Source: Lachnoclostridium sp. UBA1781
Lineage (GTDB): Bacteria; Bacillota; Clostridia; Lachnospirales; Lachnospiraceae
DNA: 9,008 nucleotides
Direction of reading: 5' to 3'
Assembly (NCBI GenBank): GCA_002315495.1
Contig: DCGJ01000078.1
Span: forward strand, 1-9,008
Both the position numbers and the translations under genes were made by a program. Of this stretch, positions 1-5,620 are shown one piece after another; the first letter of the stretch is position 1, and the number at the start of each line of letters is the position of its first letter. The notes under the pieces are model-generated. The model saw only the letters and a program-made list of their open reading frames with translations, was not told the origin of the DNA and ran no database searches.

Positions 1-5
1 CACCG

Positions 6-11
6 CCTCCT
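6..11 (-). promoter_or_regulatory. Shine-Dalgarno of a minus-strand gene starting beyond the left edge
   Basis: On the minus strand the sequence AGGAGG lies 15 nt after the TAA stop of the small membrane-protein gene. This is a full-consensus ribosome binding site and implies a further minus-strand gene whose start codon lies just outside the window. The GTG at 3-1 is only 2 nt from the motif, which is too close to be the preferred start. The short gap suggests that the next gene is co-transcribed with the small membrane-protein gene. Confidence 0.55.
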
Positions 12-26
12 ACTCGATTGAATTAG

Positions 27-245
27 TTATTCTTCGTCCTCAAACTTAAGCTCTTCAAGGTCCTCTTCATCGAGATCCTCGTCTTCCTCAAGATCCTCAT
101 CATCCTCTTCGAACTCATCCAAATAGTCCGGAGTGCAGTAGCGATATACGGCATAAGCGATGCCTGCGATAACTACGATTGCACCAATGATGCTAAGCAC
201 GATAGCAACAACGTTACACTGCTTTTCTTCACAACACTTGTTCAT
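27..245 (-). CDS. small single-pass membrane protein with extremely acidic C-terminal tail
   Basis: This 72-residue protein has no function I can name. The N-terminus (1-11) carries three cysteines, CC at 4-5 and C10. Residues 12-34 form one hydrophobic helix rich in Val, Ile, Ala and Gly. A short aromatic stretch with a TPDY motif (38-41) follows, and then an acidic tail in which 23 of the last 30 residues are Asp or Glu, with loosely repeated six-residue EDL units. A Lys-free N-terminal flank would be needed to fix topology, but Arg35 after the helix and the acidic tail make a cytoplasmic tail plausible. Similar short proteins occur in Lachnospiraceae as I recall, usually annotated hypothetical. 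The ATG is preceded by GAGGGAT (257-251, minus), 5-6 nt away, which supports this start. It has its own promoter downstream of pcrA and a structured leader. A downstream gene is implied by the Shine-Dalgarno at 6-11. Confidence 0.8.
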   Translation of the reverse strand: MNKCCEEKQCNVVAIVLSIIGAIVVIAGIAYAVYRYCTPDYLDEFEEDDEDLEEDEDLDEEDLEELKFEDEE

Positions 246-263
246 ATGATATCCCTCATTTCT

Positions 264-299
264 GTACCGAAATTATTGTATCCTACTGGGATTCGGTAC
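264..299 (-). promoter_or_regulatory. hairpin in the mRNA leader of the small membrane-protein gene
   Basis: The arms GTACCGAA (264-271) and TTCGGTAC (292-299) are perfect 8-nt inverted repeats. Between them ATCC (280-283) and GGAT (289-292) can pair to extend the stem, with a one-sided bulge between the two helices. The predicted start of transcription is near 323, so the element would be transcribed. It sits directly upstream of the ribosome binding site at 251-257. It has no U-tract after it, so it is not a terminator. It could stabilise the mRNA, control translation or, as DNA, bind a regulator. The role is inference. Confidence 0.5.
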
Positions 300-329
300 T
301 CATCACCATTAGGTCTTTGTCTTGTGTAA

Positions 330-359
330 ATTATAGCACGGGAAAGGGCGGAATAACAA
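330..359 (-). promoter_or_regulatory. sigma-A promoter with extended -10 for the small membrane-protein gene
   Basis: Read on the minus strand, the -10 is a perfect TATAAT (335-330), preceded by TGC to make an extended -10. A weaker -35 TTGTTA (359-354) lies 18 nt upstream. Transcription would start near 323, leaving a leader of about 78 nt. This separates the gene from pcrA transcription. Confidence 0.7.
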
Positions 360-369
360 CCGCATTTTC

Positions 370-393
370 AAAAAAATCCAAAGAAGCTTCCGG
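370..393 (-). terminator. weak candidate intrinsic terminator of pcrA
   Basis: About 20 nt after the pcrA stop, the minus strand has CCGGA, a 6-nt loop and TTTGG, followed by A and seven T residues. The stem is only 5 bp and two of the pairs are G-U, so termination may be inefficient. The position, between the pcrA stop and the promoter of the next gene, fits a terminator. Confidence 0.35.
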
Positions 394-413
394 TTACTGA
401 ATATCGGTCAAAC

Positions 414-2792
414 CTAGTCTACTTTTACGAGTTTTGCGAACGAAGCCAGCATCTTTTTGGTGCCTGCCGGAAAATCCACGGTTACCTCATAGTCCTTGCT
501 TCCCATTGTAATCGAAGTTACGGTGCCGATGCCGAACTTCACATGCTTTACCTTGTCGCCAACCCCATAGCCCAAGTCACCCGAAGGAGATGCGGTTGGT
601 GTCGGAGTCTTGTACAAATCACTGCCACGCTTAATGCTGCTGCCGAGCAGAGCCTCCAAAGTGCCGGCGCTTTTTGCAGAAGCATCAAAAGATTTCTTTT
701 TGATTGGCAGGTCGTCTGACAAAAAACTGTTATTGGAAAAGTTGTCCGGATTGGTTCGGCTATAATCGGAGCGGGTGAATTCGTCCTCGTACTTTGGCTT
801 CGGTTTGCTGAAGGTTTCGTCCTCCGACAGATAACGACTGCCGCGGCTGCCTCTCATGGTAACAACGTGACGCGGCAATTCGCGAAGAAATCGCGATGGA
901 CGGTTATATGATTTCTCTCCACGCAGGAAGCGGCTGTTACAGTGGGAGAGGTGGAGTGTCTTCCTGGCACGCGTAATACCGACATAGCAAAGTCGACGTT
1001 CCTCCTCAATTTCCTCCTGGTCCAGTCCGCCAAAGTCGGACGGGAAGAGCCCTTCCTCCATTCCCACCATATAAACATGATCGAATTCCAAACCCTTCGC
1101 ACTGTGGAGTGTCATTAGGGTAACCTTTTCCTCGTTCGGATCCATGGAATCGATGTCCGCAACCAAGGATACCTCGGAGAGAAATGCAGACAGACTCGGG
1201 TCTTCCGGATGTTCATCCTCGAAGGCAACGGCTTTGTTGATTAATTCCTGCAGGTTGGCAAGACGGTCGTCCTTCGTCTCGGGGTCGTCATTTAGCGTAT
1301 CCCAATAGCCCGTATCCTCCAAAATGGTGTTAATCAACTGCTGCAGATTGCTTGTCTTCTGAACGTTTCGGAAACCTTCGATGGCTGCCACAAAACGCTC
1401 CAGCTTTTCACAGGCACGGGAAATGCCCGGGATGTTTCTGCATCGACGAATCGCTTCGAAGAAATCCAGTTCATGCTCGAGCGCATAGGCGTCAATGGCA
1501 TCAATGGTGGCCAGTCCGATGCCGCGCTTCGGAACATTTATAATACGCTTAACCTGTTGGGAATCCACACCGTTATCCACGGTTCTAAGATAGGCAAGGC
1601 AGTCTTTGATTTCGCGTCTGGAATAGAAGTTGACGCCACCAACCAGGCGATACGGAATTCCCTGATATACCATCTGTTCTTCGATGGCACGGGACTGGGC
1701 ATTGGTTCGGTAAAGTACGGCAAATGCTTCATAGCTTTCCTGGCCGCTCACAACGAGACGGGAAATCTCACCGGCGATATCTGCGGCCTCCCCGCGGTCG
1801 TCCTCATAGGTTGTGCAAATGAGCGGCTGTCCGTCCTCCTGCTGAGTCCGAAGGCGCTTGTCCTTTCGTGCCAGATTATGGCGAATGACCTCATTCGCCG
1901 CCGTTAGGATATTATTGGTGGAGCGGTAGTTCTCCTCTAACTTTATGACCTTGGTGTTCGGATAGACCTTTTCAAAGTCGAGAATATTGCGGATGTCCGC
2001 GCCACGGAATTTGTAAATGGACTGGTCGTCATCACCAACCACGCAGAGGTTATGCTCGATGTCACCGTCCTCATTTTCATAATTCGCAAGCAGGTGAATG
2101 AACTCAAACTGTGCTTTGTTCGTGTCCTGATATTCGTCTACCATAAGATACTGAAATCTCTGTTGATAGTAGCGGAGCGCTTCCGGGAACTCGCGGAACA
2201 GGCGTACGGTGTTCATTAACAAATCATCAAAGTCCATCGCGTTGTTTGCCTTTAGTTGCTTCTGGTACTCGGCATAAACCTTGGCGGTCATCTGATCACG
2301 GGCACTGTTTCCGATTGCCAGAAGATACTTCTCCGGCGGAATCAGTTCGTTCTTCGCATTGGAGATATCAATCATAAACGATTTCTCACGAATCTTCTTG
2401 GTGTCGATATTGAAGCGCTTACAGATTTCTTTGATTACGTTCTTGGAATCGTCGGTATCGTAAATGCTGAAGTTCCGATCGTATCCCAAAAGCTCCCCGT
2501 GGCGACGCAAAAAACGGGCACAGGTAGAGTGGAAGGTGGATACCCACACATCCTCGGAACCATAGCCAATCAGCGAATCGACACGGTCTCGCATCTCCTT
2601 GGCGGCCTTGTTGGTAAATGTGATTGCCATAATGCGGTAAGGATTCACATCCAATTCATCAATTAAATAGGCAATGCGGTGCGTAATGACGCGGGTCTTT
2701 CCCGAGCCGGCTCCCGCAAGGATAAGAAGAGGTCCCTTGTCATGAAGGACTGCCTCTCTTTGTTCGTTGTTTAATCCATCCAGATTCGTCAT
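414..2792 (-). CDS. pcrA: ATP-dependent 3'-5' DNA helicase PcrA (UvrD/Rep superfamily 1)
   Basis: PcrA unwinds DNA 3'-5' in nucleotide excision repair, plasmid rolling-circle replication and removal of RecA or RNA polymerase from DNA. All superfamily 1A motifs are visible: Q motif (GLNNEQREAV, 6-15), Walker A GAGSGKT (27-33), motif II DEYQD (219-223), motif III VGDDDQSIYKFRGA (252-265), motif IV ENYRS (287-291) with YRTNAQSR (361-368), motif V TLHSAKGLEFDHV (561-573) and motif VI CYVGITRARKTL (602-613). Residues about 640-735 form a polar, Ser/Pro/Lys-rich linker. Residues 741-792 (GYGVGDKVKH then FGIGTV) match the C-terminal Tudor-like domain that contacts RNA polymerase in PcrA. At 792 residues it is somewhat longer than typical PcrA (about 720-750), mostly because of the linker. 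The ATG has AAAGGGAG 8 nt upstream. It is transcribed from a strong promoter at 2842-2870. I see no LexA box. Confidence 0.97.
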   Translation of the reverse strand: MTNLDGLNNEQREAVLHDKGPLLILAGAGSGKTRVITHRIAYLIDELDVNPYRIMAITFTNKAAKEMRDRVDSLIGYGSEDVWVSTFHSTCARFLRRHGELLGYDRNFSIYDTDDSKNVIKEICKRFNIDTKKIREKSFMIDISNAKNELIPPEKYLLAIGNSARDQMTAKVYAEYQKQLKANNAMDFDDLLMNTVRLFREFPEALRYYQQRFQYLMVDEYQDTNKAQFEFIHLLANYENEDGDIEHNLCVVGDDDQSIYKFRGADIRNILDFEKVYPNTKVIKLEENYRSTNNILTAANEVIRHNLARKDKRLRTQQEDGQPLICTTYEDDRGEAADIAGEISRLVVSGQESYEAFAVLYRTNAQSRAIEEQMVYQGIPYRLVGGVNFYSRREIKDCLAYLRTVDNGVDSQQVKRIINVPKRGIGLATIDAIDAYALEHELDFFEAIRRCRNIPGISRACEKLERFVAAIEGFRNVQKTSNLQQLINTILEDTGYWDTLNDDPETKDDRLANLQELINKAVAFEDEHPEDPSLSAFLSEVSLVADIDSMDPNEEKVTLMTLHSAKGLEFDHVYMVGMEEGLFPSDFGGLDQEEIEEERRLCYVGITRARKTLHLSHCNSRFLRGEKSYNRPSRFLRELPRHVVTMRGSRGSRYLSEDETFSKPKPKYEDEFTRSDYSRTNPDNFSNNSFLSDDLPIKKKSFDASAKSAGTLEALLGSSIKRGSDLYKTPTPTASPSGDLGYGVGDKVKHVKFGIGTVTSITMGSKDYEVTVDFPAGTKKMLASFAKLVKVD

Positions 2793-2800
2793 GGCGATAA

Positions 2801-2808
2801 CTCCCTTT
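2801..2808 (-). promoter_or_regulatory. ribosome binding site of pcrA
   Basis: The minus strand reads AAAGGGAG, ending 8 nt before the ATG at 2792. This fixes the pcrA start. Confidence 0.75.
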
Positions 2809-2841
2809 CAACATCGGTTTACGCATAATCAAAGTAGAAAA

Positions 2842-2870
2842 AGTATAGCATAAGGCCCTGCTTTTCTCAA
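2842..2870 (-). promoter_or_regulatory. sigma-A promoter with extended -10 for pcrA
   Basis: On the minus strand TTGAGA (2870-2865) and TATACT (2847-2842) are separated by exactly 17 nt, and TGC precedes the -10 to give TGCTATACT. The predicted start near 2835 leaves a leader of about 43 nt before the pcrA ATG. Confidence 0.8.
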
Positions 2871-2887
2871 GGGAGAAAGCAGTGAAA

Positions 2888-2930
2888 ATGGGGGCATGGG
2901 ACGAAAACGCCCCATACGAAAGACGGTATG
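2888..2930. repeat. overlapping inverted repeats between divergent promoters
   Basis: ATGGGGGC (2888-2895) pairs with GCCCCAT (2909-2915), with one bulged G. CATAC (2913-2917) pairs with GTATG (2926-2930). The two share bases 2913-2915, so as hairpins they exclude each other. Both lie upstream of the -35 of the leftward pcrA promoter and of the rightward DUF1836 promoter, so neither promoter transcribes them. They could be protein binding sites or chance palindromes. Confidence 0.35.
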
Positions 2931-2957
2931 AATGCCACGAAATACTCTTGCAAATTG

Positions 2958-2986
2958 TTGACATGTGGTTTTGAAAACCTTATAAT
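2958..2986 (+). promoter_or_regulatory. perfect-consensus sigma-A promoter of the DUF1836 gene
   Basis: TTGACA (2958-2963), a 17-nt spacer and TATAAT (2981-2986) match the housekeeping consensus at all twelve positions. Transcription should start at about 2992-2994. That is only about 8-10 nt before the ATG at 3002, which bears on the choice of start codon for the gene. Confidence 0.9.
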
Positions 2987-3006
2987 AGATAGGGTGGAAC
3001 TATGAG

Positions 3007-3014
3007 AAAAGGAG
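3007..3014 (+). promoter_or_regulatory. ribosome binding site that favours the start at 3026
   Basis: AAAAGGAG lies 11 nt before the in-frame ATG at 3026. It falls inside the coding sequence if the upstream ATG at 3002 is used. An in-frame TTG at 3017 is only 2 nt away and is too close. Confidence 0.6.
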
Positions 3015-3025
3015 AATTGGTTGCG

Positions 3026-3667
3026 ATGGAAAATCAACAGAAGCATTGGGAAGAATTTTGTCAGCATTTGCTCGATCATCTGGCTACCCAACAGTTTATT
3101 AAACCAAACGAGTTGCCGGGAATCGACTTGTATATGGACCAGGTAACGACCTTTATGGATGAGCACTTGGAAACCACGAAGCGGTTTGAAAGTGACAAGC
3201 TGCTCACGAAGACGATGATTAACAACTACACGAAAAGTGGGCTGCTTCCAAGTCCCGTGAAGAAGAAATATACGAAGGACCACATGTATCTTTTGACCTT
3301 CATTTACTATCTCAAGACCTTGCTTTCCATTGAGGATATTCGCAATTTGTTACAGCCGATGACCGAGAATTTCTATGGGAAGGAAAATGATGTCCGCTTC
3401 CAGCAGATTTACGAAGAAATCTTCCGTGTATGCTCCGGCACCTCGCAGGATACGCACAAGGATGTCATGAAGAAGTTTGAGGAGAGCTGTTCCGCATTTG
3501 ACGACGTCGGAACGGAGGAGCAGAAAGAGTTTTTGAAGATGTTCTCCTTTGTGAGTATGCTAAGCTACGATGTCTATCTGAAGAAGCAGATGATTGTCAG
3601 TGTCATTGATGAATTTGTGAAAAATGTACCGACCGATGATGCGAATCAGAAGGAAGATAAGAAATAA
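3026..3667 (+). CDS. DUF1836 family protein, putative MerR-like DNA-binding regulator
   Basis: This protein has 213 residues from the chosen start. It matches the DUF1836 family of Firmicutes by the run from PGIDLYMDQV (31-40) through LTKTMINNYTKSGLLP (60-75) to KKYTKDHMYLLTFIYYLK (80-97). The segment 60-85 resembles the helix-turn-helix and wing of MerR-type regulators (a recognition helix, then an L-P-P-like turn and a KKY wing), so DNA binding is likely. The targets are unknown. The C-terminal half (120-200) looks helical and probably mediates dimerisation or signalling. I prefer ATG 3026 over ATG 3002 (221 residues): the promoter would begin transcription near 2993, leaving the upstream ATG almost leaderless, while 3026 has AAAAGGAG in front. 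It is transcribed alone from a consensus promoter, divergent from pcrA, and ends at a strong bidirectional terminator. Confidence 0.85.
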   Translation: MENQQKHWEEFCQHLLDHLATQQFIKPNELPGIDLYMDQVTTFMDEHLETTKRFESDKLLTKTMINNYTKSGLLPSPVKKKYTKDHMYLLTFIYYLKTLLSIEDIRNLLQPMTENFYGKENDVRFQQIYEEIFRVCSGTSQDTHKDVMKKFEESCSAFDDVGTEEQKEFLKMFSFVSMLSYDVYLKKQMIVSVIDEFVKNVPTDDANQKEDKK

Positions 3668-3674
3668 GCGCAAG

Positions 3675-3705
3675 AAAAAAGAACCAGCTCAATGGTTCTT
3701 TTTTT
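3675..3705. terminator. bidirectional intrinsic terminator shared by the DUF1836 gene and yerC
   Basis: AAAAAAGAACC (3675-3685) and GGTTCTTTTTT (3694-3704) form an 11-bp perfect stem around an 8-nt loop. On the plus strand a run of seven T ends the structure, and on the minus strand the A-run of the other arm supplies the U-tract. It lies between two converging genes, 7 nt after one stop and 4 nt after the other, and should terminate both. Confidence 0.9.
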
Positions 3706-3709
3706 GTAC

Positions 3710-4012
3710 TTATTCTGTTTTGTTGTCACTGTTCAAACGGCCGAAGACAAGCTCGTAGCCGTCGTTTCCGTAAGTGAGAGAACGATTGACACGGCTGATG
3801 GTAGCGGTGCTTGCACCGGTCTTCTCGGCAATGTCCAGGTAGGTTTTGTGCTCCTTTAGCATAGCAGCAACCTCAAATCTCTGTGCAATCGTCAAAATCT
3901 CCTGAATCGTGCAGACATCCTCTAAAAATCGATAACATTCATTCACATCTTTTAAGGTAAGCAAAGCTTCAAAAAAATGATCCACCGCAGGGGTGTGAAT
4001 ATCTTTACTCAT
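3710..4012 (-). CDS. yerC: YerC/YecD family TrpR-like DNA-binding protein
   Basis: This 100-residue protein belongs to the YerC/YecD family, which shares the TrpR fold. The N-terminal helices (5-50) include the family-typical DHFFEALLTL (11-20) and FLEDVCTIQEI (29-39). Residues 55-77 hold the helix-turn-helix, with YLDIAEKTGASTATISRVNR (58-77) as turn and recognition helix. The C-terminus has the usual YGNDGYELVF (81-90). In the family the ligand and regulon are poorly defined. I place the start at the ATG at 4012: GGGAGG lies 6 nt upstream of it, and residues aligned with the family begin there. An upstream in-frame ATG at 4084 would lie upstream of the predicted transcription start and adds an unlikely 24-residue tail. 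In Bacillus subtilis yerC is close to pcrA, and here one gene separates them. Confidence 0.9.
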   Translation of the reverse strand: MSKDIHTPAVDHFFEALLTLKDVNECYRFLEDVCTIQEILTIAQRFEVAAMLKEHKTYLDIAEKTGASTATISRVNRSLTYGNDGYELVFGRLNSDNKTE

Positions 4013-4018
4013 GATTAA

Positions 4019-4024
4019 CCTCCC
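4019..4024 (-). promoter_or_regulatory. ribosome binding site that fixes the yerC start
   Basis: The minus strand reads GGGAGG, 6 nt before the ATG at 4012. This supports the 100-residue form over the longer 124-residue reading. Confidence 0.8.
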
Positions 4025-4074
4025 AAAAAGGAAACATAATTCGCCTCGGACAGGGTTGCTCGAGGGATATTCAC

Positions 4075-4103
4075 ATTGTAACACTTCACAGAGCTAAAGT
4101 AAA
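4075..4103 (-). promoter_or_regulatory. sigma-A promoter with extended -10 for yerC
   Basis: On the minus strand TTTACT (4103-4098), a 17-nt spacer and TACAAT (4080-4075), preceded by TGT, form an extended -10 promoter. Transcription should start near 4068, giving a leader of about 56 nt. A small hairpin, CCTCG with CGAGG (4044-4065), would sit at the 5' end of this mRNA. Confidence 0.65.
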
Positions 4104-4120
4104 GTGCCCGAATTGATTTA

Positions 4121-4149
4121 TTGAAATTTTAGAATTTTTATGGTTTAAT
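4121..4149 (+). promoter_or_regulatory. sigma-A promoter with extended -10 for rlmD
   Basis: TTGAAA (4121-4126), a 17-nt spacer and TTTAAT (4144-4149), with TGG in front of the -10, make a plausible extended -10 promoter. The predicted start is near 4156, leaving a leader of about 60 nt. It points away from the yerC promoter, and the two -35 elements are only 17 nt apart, so the two promoters could compete or share a regulator. Confidence 0.65.
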
Positions 4150-4154
4150 TGAAG

Positions 4155-4202
4155 GTGGATAAGTTTACGAATAAAGGAGTACGCCAACAGCCAATCATCC
4201 AC
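4155..4202 (+). promoter_or_regulatory. rlmD leader with inverted repeat and an orphan Shine-Dalgarno
   Basis: GTGGAT (4155-4160) and ATCCAC (4197-4202) are perfect 6-nt inverted repeats enclosing a 36-nt loop. In the loop AAAGGAG (4173-4179) looks like a ribosome binding site, yet no ATG, GTG, TTG or CTG lies at a usable distance behind it. The second arm ends directly before GAGG (4203-4206), the likely rlmD site. The pairing could influence rlmD translation, but with a 6-bp stem this is speculative. Confidence 0.3.
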
Positions 4203-4216
4203 GAGGAATAGGGCAG

Positions 4217-5602
4217 ATGGCGGGAAGAAGAATGAAAAAAGGAAGTATTGTTCAGGGTGTGGTGGAATACACCGCATTTCCAAATAAAGGCGTGGTTCAC
4301 GTGGACGGCGAGAAGGTGACAATTAAGGGATGTCTTCCGGGTCAAACGGTGGAGGCCAGAATTACCAAGGGCAGCACCGGAAAGGCGGAAGGGAATCTTT
4401 TGCAGGTGCTTTCGCTGTCTCCGAAGGAGTGTGAAACGCCGCTTTGCGAGCATTTTGGTCAGTGTGGAGGATGTTCTCTACAGAGGCTTCCTTACGAGGA
4501 GCAGTTAAGGTTAAAGGAAGGACAGGTTCGACGCCTGATTGAAAAGTATCTGGCTGAGGACGGGGAATGGTTACCGACCCTGGGCTCGCCGAAACAGTTC
4601 GATTATCGAAATAAGATGGAGTTTTCCTTTGGCGATGAGTATAAGGGAGGACCGCTGGCGCTGGGACTTCACAAGAAGGGAAGCTTTTTTGACCTGATTA
4701 CAACGGAGCATTGCAGATTGATGCATGAGGATTTGCGTCAGGTGTTTGATACGGTTTTTTCGTGGGCGAAGGAGGAAGATCTCCCGTTTTACCATCGGAT
4801 GCAGAAGGAGGGAGTGCTTCGGCATTTGCTTCTGCGACGTGCCGAGAAGACCGGGGAGATTCTGATTGACCTGGTTACCACAACACAGCAGGATTTAAAC
4901 CTTGGCGGGCTTTTGGAGCGTCTGTTAAAGCTGGAGCAGGAAGGAAAACTTTCCGGTACGATCGCGGGTATCCTGAATACGAAAAATGACATGGAGGGCG
5001 ATGCCATCGTAAATCAGGGAACCGACATTTTGTACGGCAGAGATTACATTTACGATGAACTTCTCGGGCTTCGCTTTAAGATTAGTATCTTTTCGTTCTT
5101 CCAGACCAATTCGCTTGGGGCGGAAGTGTTGTATGACAGTGTTCGCCGCATGGTAGGGGCGCAGGAGGGCATTTTGTTCGACCTGTACAGCGGAACCGGT
5201 ACCATCGGTCAGCTGCTTGCACCGGTTGCGAAGAAAGTCATTGGCGTTGAACTGATTCCGGAAGCAGTGGAGGCCGCTAAGGTAAATGCGGCACAGAACG
5301 GCCTTACAAACTGTGAGTTTTTGGCCGGCGACGTACTGAAGATGCTGGATGTGATTACTGATCGTCCGGATTATATTGTACTTGACCCGCCACGTGAGGG
5401 TGTGGTGCCAAAGGCATTAAAGAAGATATTGGACTACGGTGTGGATTCGTTGGTTTATATCTCCTGCAAGCCGACTTCGCTTGCACGCGATCTGCCGGAA
5501 TTCCTGGCGGCAGGGTATCGTATGGTGAAAGTCCAGTGTACGGATATGTTTCCGCAGGGAAATAATATAGAAACTGTAGCTTTGCTTACAAAGTTATCAT
5601 AA
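4217..5602 (+). CDS. rlmD: 23S rRNA (uracil-C5)-methyltransferase, RlmD/RlmCD (TrmA/RumA family)
   Basis: This 461-residue enzyme transfers a methyl group from SAM to C5 of uracil in 23S rRNA. An N-terminal TRAM RNA-binding domain spans about 8-64. Four cysteines fit the Fe-S cluster: C77, C83 and C86 (C-x5-C-x2-C) plus C166 in TTEHCRLM. The catalytic domain shows SFFQTNS (293-299), the SAM motif DLYSGTGTIG (322-331), GVELIPEAV (343-351), LDPPREG (389-395), the nucleophile C417 in SCKPTSLARDL and the base E452 in IETVALL. E. coli RlmD acts on U1939 and RlmC on U747, whereas the Bacillus homologue YefA (RlmCD) does both. Which applies here cannot be told from sequence. GAGG (4203-4206) lies 10 nt before the ATG at 4217. 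The in-frame ATG at 4232 is an alternative start with a poorer site. It leads the likely operon with the next two genes. Confidence 0.93.
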   Translation: MAGRRMKKGSIVQGVVEYTAFPNKGVVHVDGEKVTIKGCLPGQTVEARITKGSTGKAEGNLLQVLSLSPKECETPLCEHFGQCGGCSLQRLPYEEQLRLKEGQVRRLIEKYLAEDGEWLPTLGSPKQFDYRNKMEFSFGDEYKGGPLALGLHKKGSFFDLITTEHCRLMHEDLRQVFDTVFSWAKEEDLPFYHRMQKEGVLRHLLLRRAEKTGEILIDLVTTTQQDLNLGGLLERLLKLEQEGKLSGTIAGILNTKNDMEGDAIVNQGTDILYGRDYIYDELLGLRFKISIFSFFQTNSLGAEVLYDSVRRMVGAQEGILFDLYSGTGTIGQLLAPVAKKVIGVELIPEAVEAAKVNAAQNGLTNCEFLAGDVLKMLDVITDRPDYIVLDPPREGVVPKALKKILDYGVDSLVYISCKPTSLARDLPEFLAAGYRMVKVQCTDMFPQGNNIETVALLTKLS

Positions 5603-5620
5603 AGGTTAGGAGTAAAAGAA

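Noticed and set aside
48..118. GA-rich repetitive DNA in the small membrane gene as a regulatory repeat
   Set aside because: The pattern is explained by codons for the Asp/Glu-rich tail. The AGATCCTC copies are 18 nt apart, in step with a six-residue protein repeat.
1473..1907. Plus-strand open frame of 144 codons inside pcrA
   Set aside because: It is antisense to the conserved helicase motifs of PcrA, has no family resemblance and no good ribosome binding site. It is a shadow of a real gene.
2810..2957. LexA/SOS box controlling pcrA
   Set aside because: No sequence resembling the Gram-positive CGAAC-N4-GTTCG box is present near the promoter.
2867..3283. Minus-strand open frame of 138 codons across the DUF1836 start
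   Set aside because: It overlaps the promoter and the conserved DUF1836 coding sequence, and its protein looks like antisense translation without any recognisable domain.
4013..4084. Longer N-terminus for YerC starting at 4084
   Set aside because: The extra 24 residues lie upstream of a strong ribosome binding site and the codon lies upstream of the predicted transcript start. The family begins near the later Met.
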